A stretch of 64,000 nucleotides of DNA, taken from assembly GCF_014284125.1 (NCBI RefSeq), contig NZ_JACOFX010000007.1:124001-188000 (forward strand). Reading direction: 5' to 3'. Below, piece after piece: positions 17,920-27,182 of the stretch. A program made the translations under genes and the position numbers. The notes under the pieces are model-generated. The model saw only the letters and a program-made list of their open reading frames with translations, ran no database searches and was not told the origin of the DNA. Each line of letters starts with the position of its first letter. The first letter of the stretch is position 1. The DNA comes from Undibacterium umbellatum. Lineage in GTDB: Bacteria; Pseudomonadota; Gammaproteobacteria; Burkholderiales; Burkholderiaceae_D.

Positions 17920-18635
17920 GTAACAATATGAGTCCCGCATTGGAAATTACCGGCCTGCAAGCCTGGTATGGTGAATCGCACATCCTGCACGATGTGAACC
18001 TGAAAGTGAACCAGGGTGAAGTAGTCACCATACTTGGCCGCAATGGTGCCGGGCGTACTACCACCATGCGCGCCATCATGGGCCTGACAGGTGCACGCAA
18101 AGGGTCAATCAAAATCAATGGACAAGAAGCCATCCACCTGCCGACCTATAAGGTGGCTCATCTGGGCGTAGGTTATTGCCCGGAAGAGCGAGGGATATTT
18201 TCATCCTTGTCCACAGAAGAAAACCTGATGTTGCCGCCCTCAGTATCGAAAGATAACCAGGGTATGTCGGTGGCAGAGATTTACGACATGTTCCCGAATC
18301 TGGCAGAACGTAAAAACAGCCAGGGAACACGCCTGTCCGGCGGTGAACAACAGATGCTGGCAGTCGCACGTATCTTGCGGACAGGCGCTCGCCTGCTATT
18401 GCTTGATGAAATTTCCGAAGGTCTGGCGCCGGTCATCGTGCAGGCTCTGGCGCGCATGATCACGATGCTGAAATCCAAGGGTTATACCATCGTCATGGTG
18501 GAACAGAATTTCCGCTTTGCTGCTCCGCTGGCGGACAGGTTTTATGTCATGGAGCATGGGCAGATTGTTGAGAGCTTTGCGTCTGCACAATTGCAAGAAA
18601 AAATGCCGGTCTTGAATGAGTTGTTGGGTGTTTAG
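17916..18635 (+). CDS. livF: ABC transporter ATPase (LivF-like) with Arg in Walker A
   Basis: A 239-residue LivF-type ATPase, translationally coupled to livG. Walker A reads GRNGAGRTTT: the usual invariant lysine is arginine (codon CGT at 18054-18056). The rest is standard: RLSGGEQQMLAVARIL signature, LLLLDEISEGLAPVIV Walker B with its glutamate, and MVEQNFRFA. The arginine could lower ATP turnover or be tolerated because LivG keeps the lysine. The next gene is the binding protein. Confidence 0.92.
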   Translation: MSNNMSPALEITGLQAWYGESHILHDVNLKVNQGEVVTILGRNGAGRTTTMRAIMGLTGARKGSIKINGQEAIHLPTYKVAHLGVGYCPEERGIFSSLSTEENLMLPPSVSKDNQGMSVAEIYDMFPNLAERKNSQGTRLSGGEQQMLAVARILRTGARLLLLDEISEGLAPVIVQALARMITMLKSKGYTIVMVEQNFRFAAPLADRFYVMEHGQIVESFASAQLQEKMPVLNELLGV

Positions 18636-18711
18636 GATGTACATCTGTAAGGTAACTGCCTCGCTGTCTTGGTGAAGCAGGTTTGAATAAAAATATGATT
18701 GGAGAAGACGC

Positions 18712-19932
18712 ATGAAAGCAACATTCACGAAATTAAAAGTAGCAAGTCTCGCTGTTTCCGCCGCACTCGCTGGTTTTGCGCTGAATGCAAATGCGCAAGT
18801 GTCGGGTGATACGGTCAAGATCGGTTTCATCACCGATATTTCTGGCCTGTACTCTGATATCGATGGCCAGGGTGGCGCAGAAGCCATCAAGATGGCGATT
18901 GCCGATTTTGGCGGCACGGTTCTGGGCAAGAAAATTGAACTGGTCACAGCCGATCATCAAAACAAGGCCGATATCGCAGCCAGCCGCGCACGTGAATGGT
19001 TTGACCGCGATGGCGTCGATATGTTGATCGGTGGTACCAATTCAGGTACAGCCTTGTCCATGTCCAAAGTGTCTGCTGAAAAGAAACGCATCTTCATCTC
19101 TATCGGTGCTGGTACTGCCCGCCTGACCAATGAAGAATGCACAGCAAACACAATTCACTATGCTTACGACACAGTAGCCCTGGCAAAAGGCACGGGTTCT
19201 GCCGTTGTCAAACAAGGTGGCAAAAGCTGGTATTTCCTGACGGCTGATTATGCCTTTGGTGCCTCGCTGGAAGGTGATACCGCCAATGTGGTCAAAGCCA
19301 ATGGCGGCACAGTCGCAGGTTCAGTCAAACATCCTTTGTCAGCATCTGACTTTTCTTCTTTCCTGTTGCAGGCACAAGCTTCCAAGGCACAAATCCTGGG
19401 TCTGGCAAATGCTGGCGGCGACACCATCAATGCGATTAAAGCGGCCAACGAATTTGGCGTCACCAAGACCATGAAACTGGCAGGCCTGCTGATGTTTATC
19501 AATGACATCCATTCCCTGGGTCTGAATGCCACTAACGGCATGTACCTGACCGACAGCTGGTACTGGAATCAAAACGATGAAGCGCGTAAATGGTCACGTC
19601 GCTATTTCGAAAAAATGAAAAAAATGCCGTCCAGCCTGCAAGCGGCTGATTACTCTGCAACGATGACTTACCTGAATGCCGTCAAGGCTGCCGGTACCGA
19701 TGACACTGCAAAAGTCATGGAAAAACTGAAGAGCGCCAAGGTCAATGACATGTATGCCAAAAACGGTTACATCCGTGGCGATGGCAGCATGATCCATGAC
19801 ATGTACCTCATGCAAGTGAAAACCAGCGCTGAATCAAAAGAGCCTTGGGATTACTACAAAGTGGCGCAGACTATTCCGGGTGAACAAGCATTTACCACCA
19901 AATCCGAATCCAAGTGTGCCCTCTGGAAATAA
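18712..19932 (+). CDS. ABC transporter substrate-binding protein (LivK / Peripla_BP_6 type)
   Basis: A 406-residue periplasmic binding protein with a signal peptide (residues 1-28, ending NANAQ). The type I fold shows in VKIGFITDISGLYSDIDGQGGAEAIKMAIADFG, ADIAASRAREWFDRDGVDMLIGGTNSGTALSMSK and YAFGASLEGDTANVVKANGGTVAGSVKHPLSASDFSSFLLQAQASKAQ. It captures the solute for the LivGFHM importer. The ligand class (branched amino acid, urea, amide or aromatic acid) cannot be read from sequence alone. Confidence 0.9.
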   Translation: MKATFTKLKVASLAVSAALAGFALNANAQVSGDTVKIGFITDISGLYSDIDGQGGAEAIKMAIADFGGTVLGKKIELVTADHQNKADIAASRAREWFDRDGVDMLIGGTNSGTALSMSKVSAEKKRIFISIGAGTARLTNEECTANTIHYAYDTVALAKGTGSAVVKQGGKSWYFLTADYAFGASLEGDTANVVKANGGTVAGSVKHPLSASDFSSFLLQAQASKAQILGLANAGGDTINAIKAANEFGVTKTMKLAGLLMFINDIHSLGLNATNGMYLTDSWYWNQNDEARKWSRRYFEKMKKMPSSLQAADYSATMTYLNAVKAAGTDDTAKVMEKLKSAKVNDMYAKNGYIRGDGSMIHDMYLMQVKTSAESKEPWDYYKVAQTIPGEQAFTTKSESKCALWK

Positions 19933-20031
19933 AATCCAATTTCCGGGCGCATAGCGGCGTTGCAAAGCCTCGCAATACTAAAGTATTGCTGTGTTTTGCG
20001 CCTTGCTCTGCATCCCGGTAATTGAATTTTA
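19931..20031. repeat. Nested inverted-repeat (REP-like) element after the binding-protein gene
   Basis: Outer arms of about 17 bases (start AAAATCCAATTTCCGGG; end about 20014-20031) pair with two mismatches. The centre has a perfect hairpin GCAATACT-AA-AGTATTGC (19972-19989). It follows the binding-protein stop within the 311-base gap before livH and may stabilise or end the upstream message so that binding protein is made in excess. The rest of the gap (20032-20243) holds only T/C-rich sequence with no gene. Confidence 0.6.
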
Positions 20032-20243
20032 TGCTGTGTTTGTAATTTGAAATGGAGGCGTCGCGGACTTCGTCGCGATGCTTCCAATGTTAAAAAACGA
20101 AACCGTTTCTCTCAGAGTCTTTCACAGAAAAATTGTTTACTGATCAGCCAGAAAGATGCGGCTTTTCTCCTGATTTTCTCTGTGTCTCCGTGCCTCTGTG
20201 TTGAGAGGTCTTCGCCTTTCCATCCATTTTTATTTAGCGTGCC

Positions 20244-21128
20244 ATGGAAATATTTGGTATTCCGCTGCAAGCGATGCTAAGCCAGCTTTTGCTGGGCTTG
20301 GTCAACGGCTCGTTTTACGCGATGCTGTCTCTGGGGCTGGCTGTGATTTTTGGCTTGCTCAATGTGATTAACTTTGCCCATGGCGCCCTGTATATGATGG
20401 GTGCCTTCCTCGCATGGATGGGCATGAATTATTTTGGTATCAATTACTGGGTCATGCTGATTGCTGCGCCTTTGCTGGTGGGGCTGTTTGGCATCATCAT
20501 AGAAAAGACCATGCTGCGCTGGCTGTACAAGCTCGATCATCTTTATGGCTTGTTGCTGACCTTTGGTATCACCCTGATGTTGGAAGGTGTGTTCCGCTCG
20601 GTGTATGGCGTATCTGGCCAGCCCTATCAGGTGCCGGATGCGCTGACTGGGGCGACCAACCTGGGTTTCATGATCCTGCCTAACTACCGTGCCTGGGTCG
20701 TGGTGGCCTCGCTGGTGGTGTGCTTTGCGACCTGGTTCGTCATTGAAAAGACCAAGCTCGGTGCCTACCTGCGTGCCGGTACCGAGAACCCCAAACTGGT
20801 GGAAGCCTTTGGTGTCAATGTCCCGCTGATGGTCACCCTCACTTACGGCTTCGGTGTGGCTCTTGCTGCATTTGCCGGTGTGCTGGCAGCGCCAGTCATA
20901 CAAGTATCGCCTTTGATGGGTTCCAATCTGATTATCACGGTATTTGCGGTGGTGGTGATTGGTGGCATGGGCTCTATCCTGGGTTCGATTTTGACAGGTC
21001 TGGGCCTGGGTATCATCGAAGGTCTGACGCGGGTGTTTTATCCTGAGCTGTCGGCAACTGTCGTGTTCATCGTCATGGCTATCGTCCTGATGATCCGCCC
21101 TGCCGGTTTGTTCGGTAAAGAAAAATGA
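20244..21128 (+). CDS. livH: Branched-chain amino acid-type ABC permease LivH
   Basis: A 294-residue integral membrane permease of the LivH group: QLLLGLVNGSFYAMLSLGLAVIFGLLNVINFAHGALYM at the N-terminus is the family hallmark, and GMGSILGSILTGLGLGIIEGL near the C-terminus is the coupling-helix region. About eight membrane segments. The ATG has no good ribosome site. Its end overlaps the next frame by ATGA. Confidence 0.92.
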   Translation: MEIFGIPLQAMLSQLLLGLVNGSFYAMLSLGLAVIFGLLNVINFAHGALYMMGAFLAWMGMNYFGINYWVMLIAAPLLVGLFGIIIEKTMLRWLYKLDHLYGLLLTFGITLMLEGVFRSVYGVSGQPYQVPDALTGATNLGFMILPNYRAWVVVASLVVCFATWFVIEKTKLGAYLRAGTENPKLVEAFGVNVPLMVTLTYGFGVALAAFAGVLAAPVIQVSPLMGSNLIITVFAVVVIGGMGSILGSILTGLGLGIIEGLTRVFYPELSATVVFIVMAIVLMIRPAGLFGKEK

Positions 21129-21139
21129 ACGGAGCCACC

Positions 21140-22120
21140 ATGAATAAGAAAATCAGTTACGGCATTGCTTTTGCCCTGTTACTGGCGGCACCGTTTATAG
21201 TCTATCCGGTGTTCCTGATGAAGCTCTTGTGCTTCGCCCTGTTTGCCTGTGCTTTTAATTTGCTGATTGGTTTCACTGGCTTGCTGTCTTTTGGTCACGC
21301 TGCCTTCTTTGGTGCTGCCGGTTATATAGCTGGCTGGGCCTTGCGGGATGCAGGCTTGCCGACCGAGCTGGGTATCTTGCTTGGAGTAGGGGCTGCAGCC
21401 CTGATAGGCCTGTTGATGGGCGCACTGGCGATACGCCGCCAGGGTATTTACTTCACTATGATCACGCTAGCGCTGGCGCAGATGTTGTACTTCGTTTTCC
21501 TGCAAGCCAAGTTCACTGGTGGTGAAGATGGTCTGCAAGGTGTGCCGCGCGGCAAACTGCTGGGCGCAGTGGATTTGAGTTCTGATCTGACGCTGTATTA
21601 CTTTGTGCTGGCAATTGCCATTGCCGGCTTTGCCATCGTCATGCGTACCGTGCATTCACCTTTTGGTCAGGTCTTGAAAGCCGTCAAGGAAAACGAACCA
21701 CGTGCGATCTCGCTAGGTTATGACGTAGACCGCTATAAACTCATGGCTTTCGTGCTGTCGGCAGCACTGGCAGGCCTGGCAGGTGCCACCAAAACCCTGG
21801 TACTCGGTTTTGAGACGCTGACGGACGTACACTGGTCCATGTCTGGCCTGGTAGTATTGATGACGCTGGTGGGTGGTCTGGGCACGCTGGTGGGCCCGAT
21901 AGTGGGTGCCATTATCATCATCGCACTGGAAAACAAACTCGGTGATCTTGGTAACATGCTGGCAAACGTCACGACGATAGAATGGTTCCGCACCATAGGT
22001 GACTCAGTCACCATCGTTACTGGCCTGATTTTCATCGTCTGCGTACTGGCTTTCAGGCGTGGTATTGTGGGTGAATTGATGGCCTATGTTGAACGCAATG
22101 GCAAGGCCAAGGCCGGTTGA
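21140..22120 (+). CDS. livM: Branched-chain amino acid-type ABC permease LivM
   Basis: A 326-residue permease of the LivM group: LLIGFTGLLSFGHAAFFGAAGYIAG, then YDVDRYKLMAFVLSAALAGLAGATKTLVLGF and VVLMTLVGGLGTLVGPIVGAIIII. About eight to nine membrane segments. An ATG at 21125 overlaps the livH stop, but GGAG six bases before the ATG at 21140 makes that the likelier start. Last gene of the transporter unit; a strong terminator follows. Confidence 0.92.
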   Translation: MNKKISYGIAFALLLAAPFIVYPVFLMKLLCFALFACAFNLLIGFTGLLSFGHAAFFGAAGYIAGWALRDAGLPTELGILLGVGAAALIGLLMGALAIRRQGIYFTMITLALAQMLYFVFLQAKFTGGEDGLQGVPRGKLLGAVDLSSDLTLYYFVLAIAIAGFAIVMRTVHSPFGQVLKAVKENEPRAISLGYDVDRYKLMAFVLSAALAGLAGATKTLVLGFETLTDVHWSMSGLVVLMTLVGGLGTLVGPIVGAIIIIALENKLGDLGNMLANVTTIEWFRTIGDSVTIVTGLIFIVCVLAFRRGIVGELMAYVERNGKAKAG

Positions 22121-22141
22121 ATGCTTTGAATTGCCAGTAGC

Positions 22142-22177
22142 AAAAAAGCCCCGTGAAGAAAATTCCCGGGGCTTTTT
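22142..22177 (+). terminator. Bidirectional terminator between livM and the HEAT-repeat gene
   Basis: Stem AGCCCCG (22147-22153) / CGGGGCT (22167-22173), preceded by six A and followed by five T. It serves livM on the plus strand and the convergent minus-strand gene ending at 22192. Confidence 0.9.
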
Positions 22178-22191
22178 CTTTTCTTGAAGAC

Positions 22192-23187
22192 TTAGTTGGC
22201 GACGTGCTTGTTATCTGCCAGCCTTTCCAAGACTTGTCGTGCACTTGTTTTGATTATCGTAGTTTCGCTGGCATTGTTGACGAGGCTGGTCAGCAGCTGT
22301 TTCACGGTTTCAGCATTCGTGCCCGACTGCGCAATGGCAAAGATGGCTGCCTGGCGTACTTCTGGTATTTGATCATTCAGGGCAGTAGAAAAGTAATTGA
22401 GGCTGCTGTCGTTTTTATCCCATTGCGCGAGCTGTGAAATGCTGCGGCTTCTGACTGTGGCATCTGGATTTTCAGTCAGGCTTTGTAGTTGCCTGATCAC
22501 GGCTGCAGTTGTTTTGGTATCGGCGCTGTCCAGCATATTGTTAGCGGGCTTGGGTGGCCCGTCAATTCCTGCTGGTGCAGGTGCTTTCAGTGCTGCCAAT
22601 GCCTGCAGGGCGACGGCCGGTACTTGTTGATTATTCAGCGATAGCAGTATGAGTTCACGCTCTTCCTGCAGATTGATATTCAGGTTGCCCAGCATGGATA
22701 AAGCTGCTTTGCGTTGTCCGGAATCCGGGCTGCTGGCAAGCCGTCTTGATAAAGCCAAAGTCTCAGCACTGGGTATGCTGGCGAGCAGGTTGATGATGAG
22801 CTCCCTGCTGGCGGCGTATGTCTCACTGTCATACAGCGCCACCAGTTTTTTCACGTAGTGCGGATTTTCTTGCGCGAGTTTTCGTAACTGATCCTGGGCA
22901 TCTTCTTTTCCTTCAAGCTGGTCGGCAGGTGACAAGGTTCGTGCCCACAGCAAGTCAAATGGATCTGCTTTATCTGCGGGTGCTGAAGTGCTGTTTGTAT
23001 TTCCCCACAGCCCGGTGAATTGACCCAGTGTATGTGCTGCCTGACTTTCTGCCGGTGCTTTGTTACTGCGCCCATGCTTGGCGACTACTGGTGCTGGGCT
23101 GGCTGTGTCTGAAGGCAGCGTCATCCAGTTCATTGATATCAGGCTGGCCAGGGCAAGCAGGCTCAGCAAGAGCAGGATTTTTTTCAT
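22192..23187 (-). CDS. Membrane-anchored HEAT-repeat protein next to a lipase
   Basis: About 331 residues. An N-terminal hydrophobic helix (KKILLLLSLLALASLISM) anchors it or exports it, then comes a linker rich in Ser/Ala and a C-terminal array of helical HEAT-like repeats (AALSMLGNLN, AVALQALAALKA, VRSRSISQLAQWD, PEVRQAAIFAIAQSG). It lies just downstream of a secreted lipase in the same direction. Topology (short anchor plus helical periplasmic body) resembles lipase-specific foldases, but the sequence is not a recognised Lif protein. The start is uncertain: ATGs at 23271 and 23286 are closer to the lipase stop. Confidence 0.65.
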   Translation of the reverse strand: MKKILLLLSLLALASLISMNWMTLPSDTASPAPVVAKHGRSNKAPAESQAAHTLGQFTGLWGNTNSTSAPADKADPFDLLWARTLSPADQLEGKEDAQDQLRKLAQENPHYVKKLVALYDSETYAASRELIINLLASIPSAETLALSRRLASSPDSGQRKAALSMLGNLNINLQEERELILLSLNNQQVPAVALQALAALKAPAPAGIDGPPKPANNMLDSADTKTTAAVIRQLQSLTENPDATVRSRSISQLAQWDKNDSSLNYFSTALNDQIPEVRQAAIFAIAQSGTNAETVKQLLTSLVNNASETTIIKTSARQVLERLADNKHVAN

Positions 23188-23309
23188 GGTTTGAAGCTGT
23201 CCTAATTTGGAAAAAGCCCTTGCAATAGCATTTTGCATGGATGATATGGACAACACCGTTTTATTGTACATGGGGACTTTTTCCATTTTGATTATTGTGG
23301 TGAGAGTGA

Positions 23310-24011
23310 TTATTGAAGCACCAGGCTGGCCTGGGTATTGGTGGTGTAGTCCTTCAAACCAAAATGCCCCAGCCAGAAATCGTAGGTCGCATTCTGCCCA
23401 TCGATATTGCTGGTATGCGAGCCATAGACATAGCAACTGCCAAAACATACGACTTCATCGATATAGCTTTTGATGGAATACATTTTGCTGCCATAGCGTT
23501 TGTTCTTGACTGACAGGATCAGGGGGCTGTCGATCGCCAGGCCATTGCTGCCGCAAGTCGGCGTCATGACATTGAAAGGGTAGACTCCGCATGATCCCAG
23601 GCCGTGCTGGGCACCGGCGATGCCGATGAAGGAATTGACTGATGTTGCATACGCCAGTTCATTGATGGCTTTCATCGCCAGGGTCACACCCATGGAATGG
23701 CCGATGACATCTATCCTGCCAGTGCAGGATGCTGCCTTGGCAGCCTGCAAGGATGCTTTCACTGGATTGGTATTGGCGGCACCATGGTCATTGATGGCGG
23801 GATTGGTTTTCGATCCCCAGTTGGGGCGATATAGCTGGGCATCGGCATAACCCTGGTTTTTCAAGGTGGTGACGGTGGCATTCCAGTCTGAAGGTGAACC
23901 GGCATTGCCGTGTACCAGTACCACATTGTCGAGGCAGGCTGCGTTGCTGGCGCAGGCGATAAAACCGAGGCCCATGGCAATGAGCACCCGGGTGAGTGTA
24001 TGGTGTTGCAT
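23310..24011 (-). CDS. Secreted lipase/esterase (alpha/beta hydrolase, class 2 lipase type)
   Basis: A 233-residue secreted hydrolase. Signal peptide residues 1-25 (ending CASNAAC); oxyanion-hole region NVVLVHGNAGSPSDW; nucleophile elbow IDVIGHSMGVT; a probable catalytic histidine late in the chain (WLGHFGL). Several cysteines (SCGVYPF, TPTCGSN, VVCFGSCYV) suggest disulphides, as expected for an exported enzyme. I start at ATG 24011 with GGAGA six to seven bases ahead. It should cleave ester bonds of lipids outside the cytoplasm. Confidence 0.85.
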   Translation of the reverse strand: MQHHTLTRVLIAMGLGFIACASNAACLDNVVLVHGNAGSPSDWNATVTTLKNQGYADAQLYRPNWGSKTNPAINDHGAANTNPVKASLQAAKAASCTGRIDVIGHSMGVTLAMKAINELAYATSVNSFIGIAGAQHGLGSCGVYPFNVMTPTCGSNGLAIDSPLILSVKNKRYGSKMYSIKSYIDEVVCFGSCYVYGSHTSNIDGQNATYDFWLGHFGLKDYTTNTQASLVLQ

Positions 24012-24132
24012 GATGATGTCTCCTGTGGTGTTTTTTATGTAATCCCGCGCATGGGTGCGCTGGAAAAAACAGGGTAGGAGCAAGTCGGTATGATCACCAC
24101 TATCTATTCAGATAGTGGCAGGGGTGTGCTGT

Positions 24133-24912
24133 TCAGTTTTTATGCGTTGCTAACAGCAAGCCCAGTTCATAGGCTTTGGACACGGCATGCACGCGGCTGC
24201 GTACATCCAGTTTGGCGAAGATCTGGTCGATGTGATATTTGACGTTGACTTCGGTGAGTTCAAGGATGGTGGCTATTTCCCAGTTGGTTTTTCCTTCATG
24301 CATCCAGTGCAGGATTTCTCTTTGCCGCTCACTGAGGGTTTTATTATTGATACCGGGTCTGACGGGAAATTCTTCTACCTTAGTTAGGGCGTGTGCAAGT
24401 GCCAGGTGCAGATGAGGTGTCAACAAGGCCAGCAGATAAGCGTGCTGATGACTGACTTCAAAGGGCAGATTTGTGAAGATGAAATAGCTGGAAAAATGCC
24501 CGCTCAGGTCCAGCATGCCATGGGCAACGGTGTTATGCATTTTCTGCTTCTTGAATGAAGCCAGCCATTCAGCGGGGACTGCATGATCATCACGCCCCGT
24601 CTGGAAGAAAACCGGTTCCTGTGTTTCCCGCCATTTTTGCATCAAGGGACTATTTGCCCGGCCTTTGCTGTCGAGCAGGGATTGATAATAGTGGTAGCTC
24701 TCTGCCGGGCAATTGAACTGCAATAATTTATGTACATAGTTGCCCTGCGGGCTGACGCCACCTACGCCGCAGACCATCATTTCATGCGGCAAGATTTCGC
24801 GCAATATGCCTTGTGCGATCATGCTGAAGTCATTTGCATTGCGGGTTTCTGCACAAGCCATGATGATGGGCAGTATGGATGTCCTGGAGAGTTGCTCTGC
24901 AAAGTTCACCAT
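24133..24912 (-). CDS. LuxR-type regulator, EpsA-like
   Basis: A 259-residue regulator with a C-terminal LuxR helix-turn-helix (LSERQREILHWMHEGKTNWEIATILELTEVNVKYHIDQIFAKLDVRSRVHAV). The N-terminal sensor half (EQLSRTSILPIIMACAETRNANDFSMIAQGILREILPHEMMVCG) resembles EpsA-type regulators linked to polysaccharide or exosortase systems more than AHL-binding LuxR proteins. No luxI and no exopolysaccharide genes are near. The open frame extends 37 codons upstream to a GTG at 25023; I prefer ATG 24912 for family length. It sits between the lipase and an alcohol dehydrogenase gene, in the same direction. Confidence 0.8.
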   Translation of the reverse strand: MVNFAEQLSRTSILPIIMACAETRNANDFSMIAQGILREILPHEMMVCGVGGVSPQGNYVHKLLQFNCPAESYHYYQSLLDSKGRANSPLMQKWRETQEPVFFQTGRDDHAVPAEWLASFKKQKMHNTVAHGMLDLSGHFSSYFIFTNLPFEVSHQHAYLLALLTPHLHLALAHALTKVEEFPVRPGINNKTLSERQREILHWMHEGKTNWEIATILELTEVNVKYHIDQIFAKLDVRSRVHAVSKAYELGLLLATHKN

Positions 24913-25031
24913 GTCTGTATTCGTCCTTCTGGCTACTTTAAATTTGCGTGATGGGTGGGAGATGCTACGAATGCTGGCGCTGATATAGGGTGGATGGCGC
25001 ATGGATGCTTGCTCATGCGCCACCTTCGTAC

Positions 25032-26189
25032 TTACAAGGCTGCTGCGTAGATCGCCCTGGCATCTTCCTTCGTCACTTCACGTGGATTATTTCCGAGCAG
25101 GCGCGTTTGCAGCATGGCGTCGCTGGCGAGTTGATCGAGATCTTGCTCAGTGACACCAACCTGGCTCAGGCGGGTTTCTATGCCTACTCGGGTTGCCAGG
25201 TCTTCCATGGCCTTGATCATGGCGTGGCAACGCTGCTCAGCCGTTCCTGTGGCTTCTGGTGCGATGATGGTGGCCAGCTCAGCGTACAGTTCAGCTGCAT
25301 GGCTGGCATTGAAGCGCAGTACATGGGGCAAGACCAGGGAATTCGACAAACCATGTGGCACATGGAAGATGCCACCTACCGGGTAGGCCAGCGCATGCAC
25401 TGCCGCGCAGGGCGCATTGGCAAAAGACTGCCCGGCCAGCATGGCACCGAGCAGCATGGCCTGCCTTGCCGCCAGGTTGTTGCCATTGGTACAGGCTTCG
25501 TCAATATTGTTCCAGAGTAATTTTAAAGCCTGTACCGCCAGCATGTCGGACAGCGGGTTCTTTTTATGCTTGGTGGTATAGGCTTCTATCGCATGCACCA
25601 TGGCATCAATGCCGGTGGCGGCGGTGACCTTGGGTGGCAAGCCTGTTGTCAGGTGCGCATCGAGGATGGCGATGTCAGCATATAGCTGTGGCGCGACCAC
25701 GCCCATCTTGGTGGTGGCACCCGTGGTGACGATGGAGATAGGGGTAACTTCAGAACCTGTTCCAGCCGTGGTCGGGATTTGTATCAACGGCAGGCGCTTG
25801 CCTTTGACATTGCCTATGCCATACATGGTGGACAGGCTTTGATCGCTGCCAGCCAGGATGGCGATGAGTTTTGCCACGTCCATGGAACTGCCACCGCCCA
25901 GGCCGACGACCATTTCAACTTGCAGGCTGCGTGCATTGGCTACTGCCTGCAAGACCACCGCTTCTGGCGGGTCGGCAATCACGTCGGAGAAAATACTGAC
26001 TTTGAGTTGTTCCGTTTCCAGGCTGGCTATCACTGGCTGTACCAGGCCAGTACGCAGGAAACCGGCATCGGTCACCAGCAGTACATGGCTAATCGCTGGA
26101 AATTCCTGGCGTATGATTTTACCCAGGCGCGTTGCTGCACCGGTTTGGCTGATCAAGCTGGGGACGGTTCTAAATTCAAAGTCATTCAT
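25032..26189 (-). CDS. Iron-containing alcohol dehydrogenase
   Basis: A 385-residue group III (Fe-dependent) alcohol dehydrogenase. NAD-binding GGGSSMDVAKLIA (about residues 96-108), PTTAGTGSEVTP, and the metal-binding region with histidines in GIDAMVHAIEAY, NAPCAAVHALAYPVGG and FHVPHGLSNSLVLPHVL. It interconverts an alcohol and an aldehyde in the cytoplasm. The substrate is unknown. The LuxR-type gene follows in the same direction and could be co-transcribed. Confidence 0.92.
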   Translation of the reverse strand: MNDFEFRTVPSLISQTGAATRLGKIIRQEFPAISHVLLVTDAGFLRTGLVQPVIASLETEQLKVSIFSDVIADPPEAVVLQAVANARSLQVEMVVGLGGGSSMDVAKLIAILAGSDQSLSTMYGIGNVKGKRLPLIQIPTTAGTGSEVTPISIVTTGATTKMGVVAPQLYADIAILDAHLTTGLPPKVTAATGIDAMVHAIEAYTTKHKKNPLSDMLAVQALKLLWNNIDEACTNGNNLAARQAMLLGAMLAGQSFANAPCAAVHALAYPVGGIFHVPHGLSNSLVLPHVLRFNASHAAELYAELATIIAPEATGTAEQRCHAMIKAMEDLATRVGIETRLSQVGVTEQDLDQLASDAMLQTRLLGNNPREVTKEDARAIYAAAL

Positions 26190-26387
26190 ATTTACATTTT
26201 CCGATTGTGGCTAGATGTTTAAAGGTAGTGAAGCAAGGTGTGATTCCAATCTGTTAGTGCGTTTCTGTTCCGATTTAATACCTGGTCTTCATCGTACTAT
26301 ATCCGGTAAGCAGTTGCTTGCATCTTGCTTGTTCCTCACTTGTGTCCTTTGTTTGTATCTTTAATTTACGATGATTTCTGGTTACCT

Positions 26388-27146
26388 ATGGATATAGTTT
26401 TGCTTGGGTTTGCGGCTTTCTTTGCCGGATTTGTTGATTCCATCGTTGGCGGTGGTGGGCTAGTTCAGGTGCCGGCCTTGTTTTCTTTCTTGCCGGGAAC
26501 GGCCCCCGCAACGCTCTTGGGTACCAACAAGATGGCTGGTATCTGGGGTACGACAGTAGCGGCTGCTCGCTATATGAGGACAGTGAGTTTGCGCTGGAGC
26601 ATGGTGGTACCAGCCGCCATGATGGCTTTTGTATTTTCTTTTGCTGGCGCTTTCCTGGTAACACACATCCCGCCTACCTATTTGCGTAAGGCATTACCTT
26701 TCATTTTGTTGGCCGTAGCTATCTATACCTTCAAGAAAAAAGAGTTCGGGGCTGACAATAAGCCAGTGTTTGTGGGGAGCAAGGAGACTTATATGGCTAT
26801 GCTGATAGGAGCAGGCATCGGGTTTTACGATGGCTTCTTTGGGCCAGGTACGGGCAGTTTCTTCATGTTTTTGTTCGTTCGTATCTTCGGCTATGACTTT
26901 CTCCGAGCCTCTGCGGCTGCCAAAGTATTAAATGTCGCATGCAATACCGCAGCGCTCATCTGGTTTGGTTACAGTGGTCATGTGCTCTGGATGCTGGGTT
27001 TAACAATGGCCGTATGTGGTGTTGGTGGATCAATTTTAGGTAGTCATTTGGCAATAAAACACGGCACATCATTTGTTCGCAGGATGTTCCTCGGCGTGGT
27101 GATGGCATTGATATGTAAGACTAGCTATGATGGTTTTCTCAAATAG
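26388..27146 (+). CDS. TSUP-family (TauE/SafE) membrane permease
   Basis: A 252-residue integral membrane protein of the sulfite exporter TauE/SafE (TSUP) family: AAFFAGFVDSIVGGGGLVQVPALF at the N-terminus and GFYDGFFGPGTGSFFMFLFV in the second half are the two inverted half-repeats. Such proteins move sulfonates, sulfite or other small anions. I start at ATG 26388; upstream codons in frame do not look coding. Its stop lies three bases before a perfect parS site. Confidence 0.88.
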   Translation: MDIVLLGFAAFFAGFVDSIVGGGGLVQVPALFSFLPGTAPATLLGTNKMAGIWGTTVAAARYMRTVSLRWSMVVPAAMMAFVFSFAGAFLVTHIPPTYLRKALPFILLAVAIYTFKKKEFGADNKPVFVGSKETYMAMLIGAGIGFYDGFFGPGTGSFFMFLFVRIFGYDFLRASAAAKVLNVACNTAALIWFGYSGHVLWMLGLTMAVCGVGGSILGSHLAIKHGTSFVRRMFLGVVMALICKTSYDGFLK

Positions 27147-27149
27147 CTG

Positions 27150-27165
27150 TGTTTCACGTGAAACA
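27150..27165. other. parS: parS centromere site (perfect)
   Basis: Exact 16-base palindrome TGTTTCACGTGAAACA, the known ParB-binding consensus, 2.9 kb from parA. It is one of two perfect copies here. Confidence 0.95.
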
Positions 27166-27182
27166 GTCGGAAGGTGAAAAAC

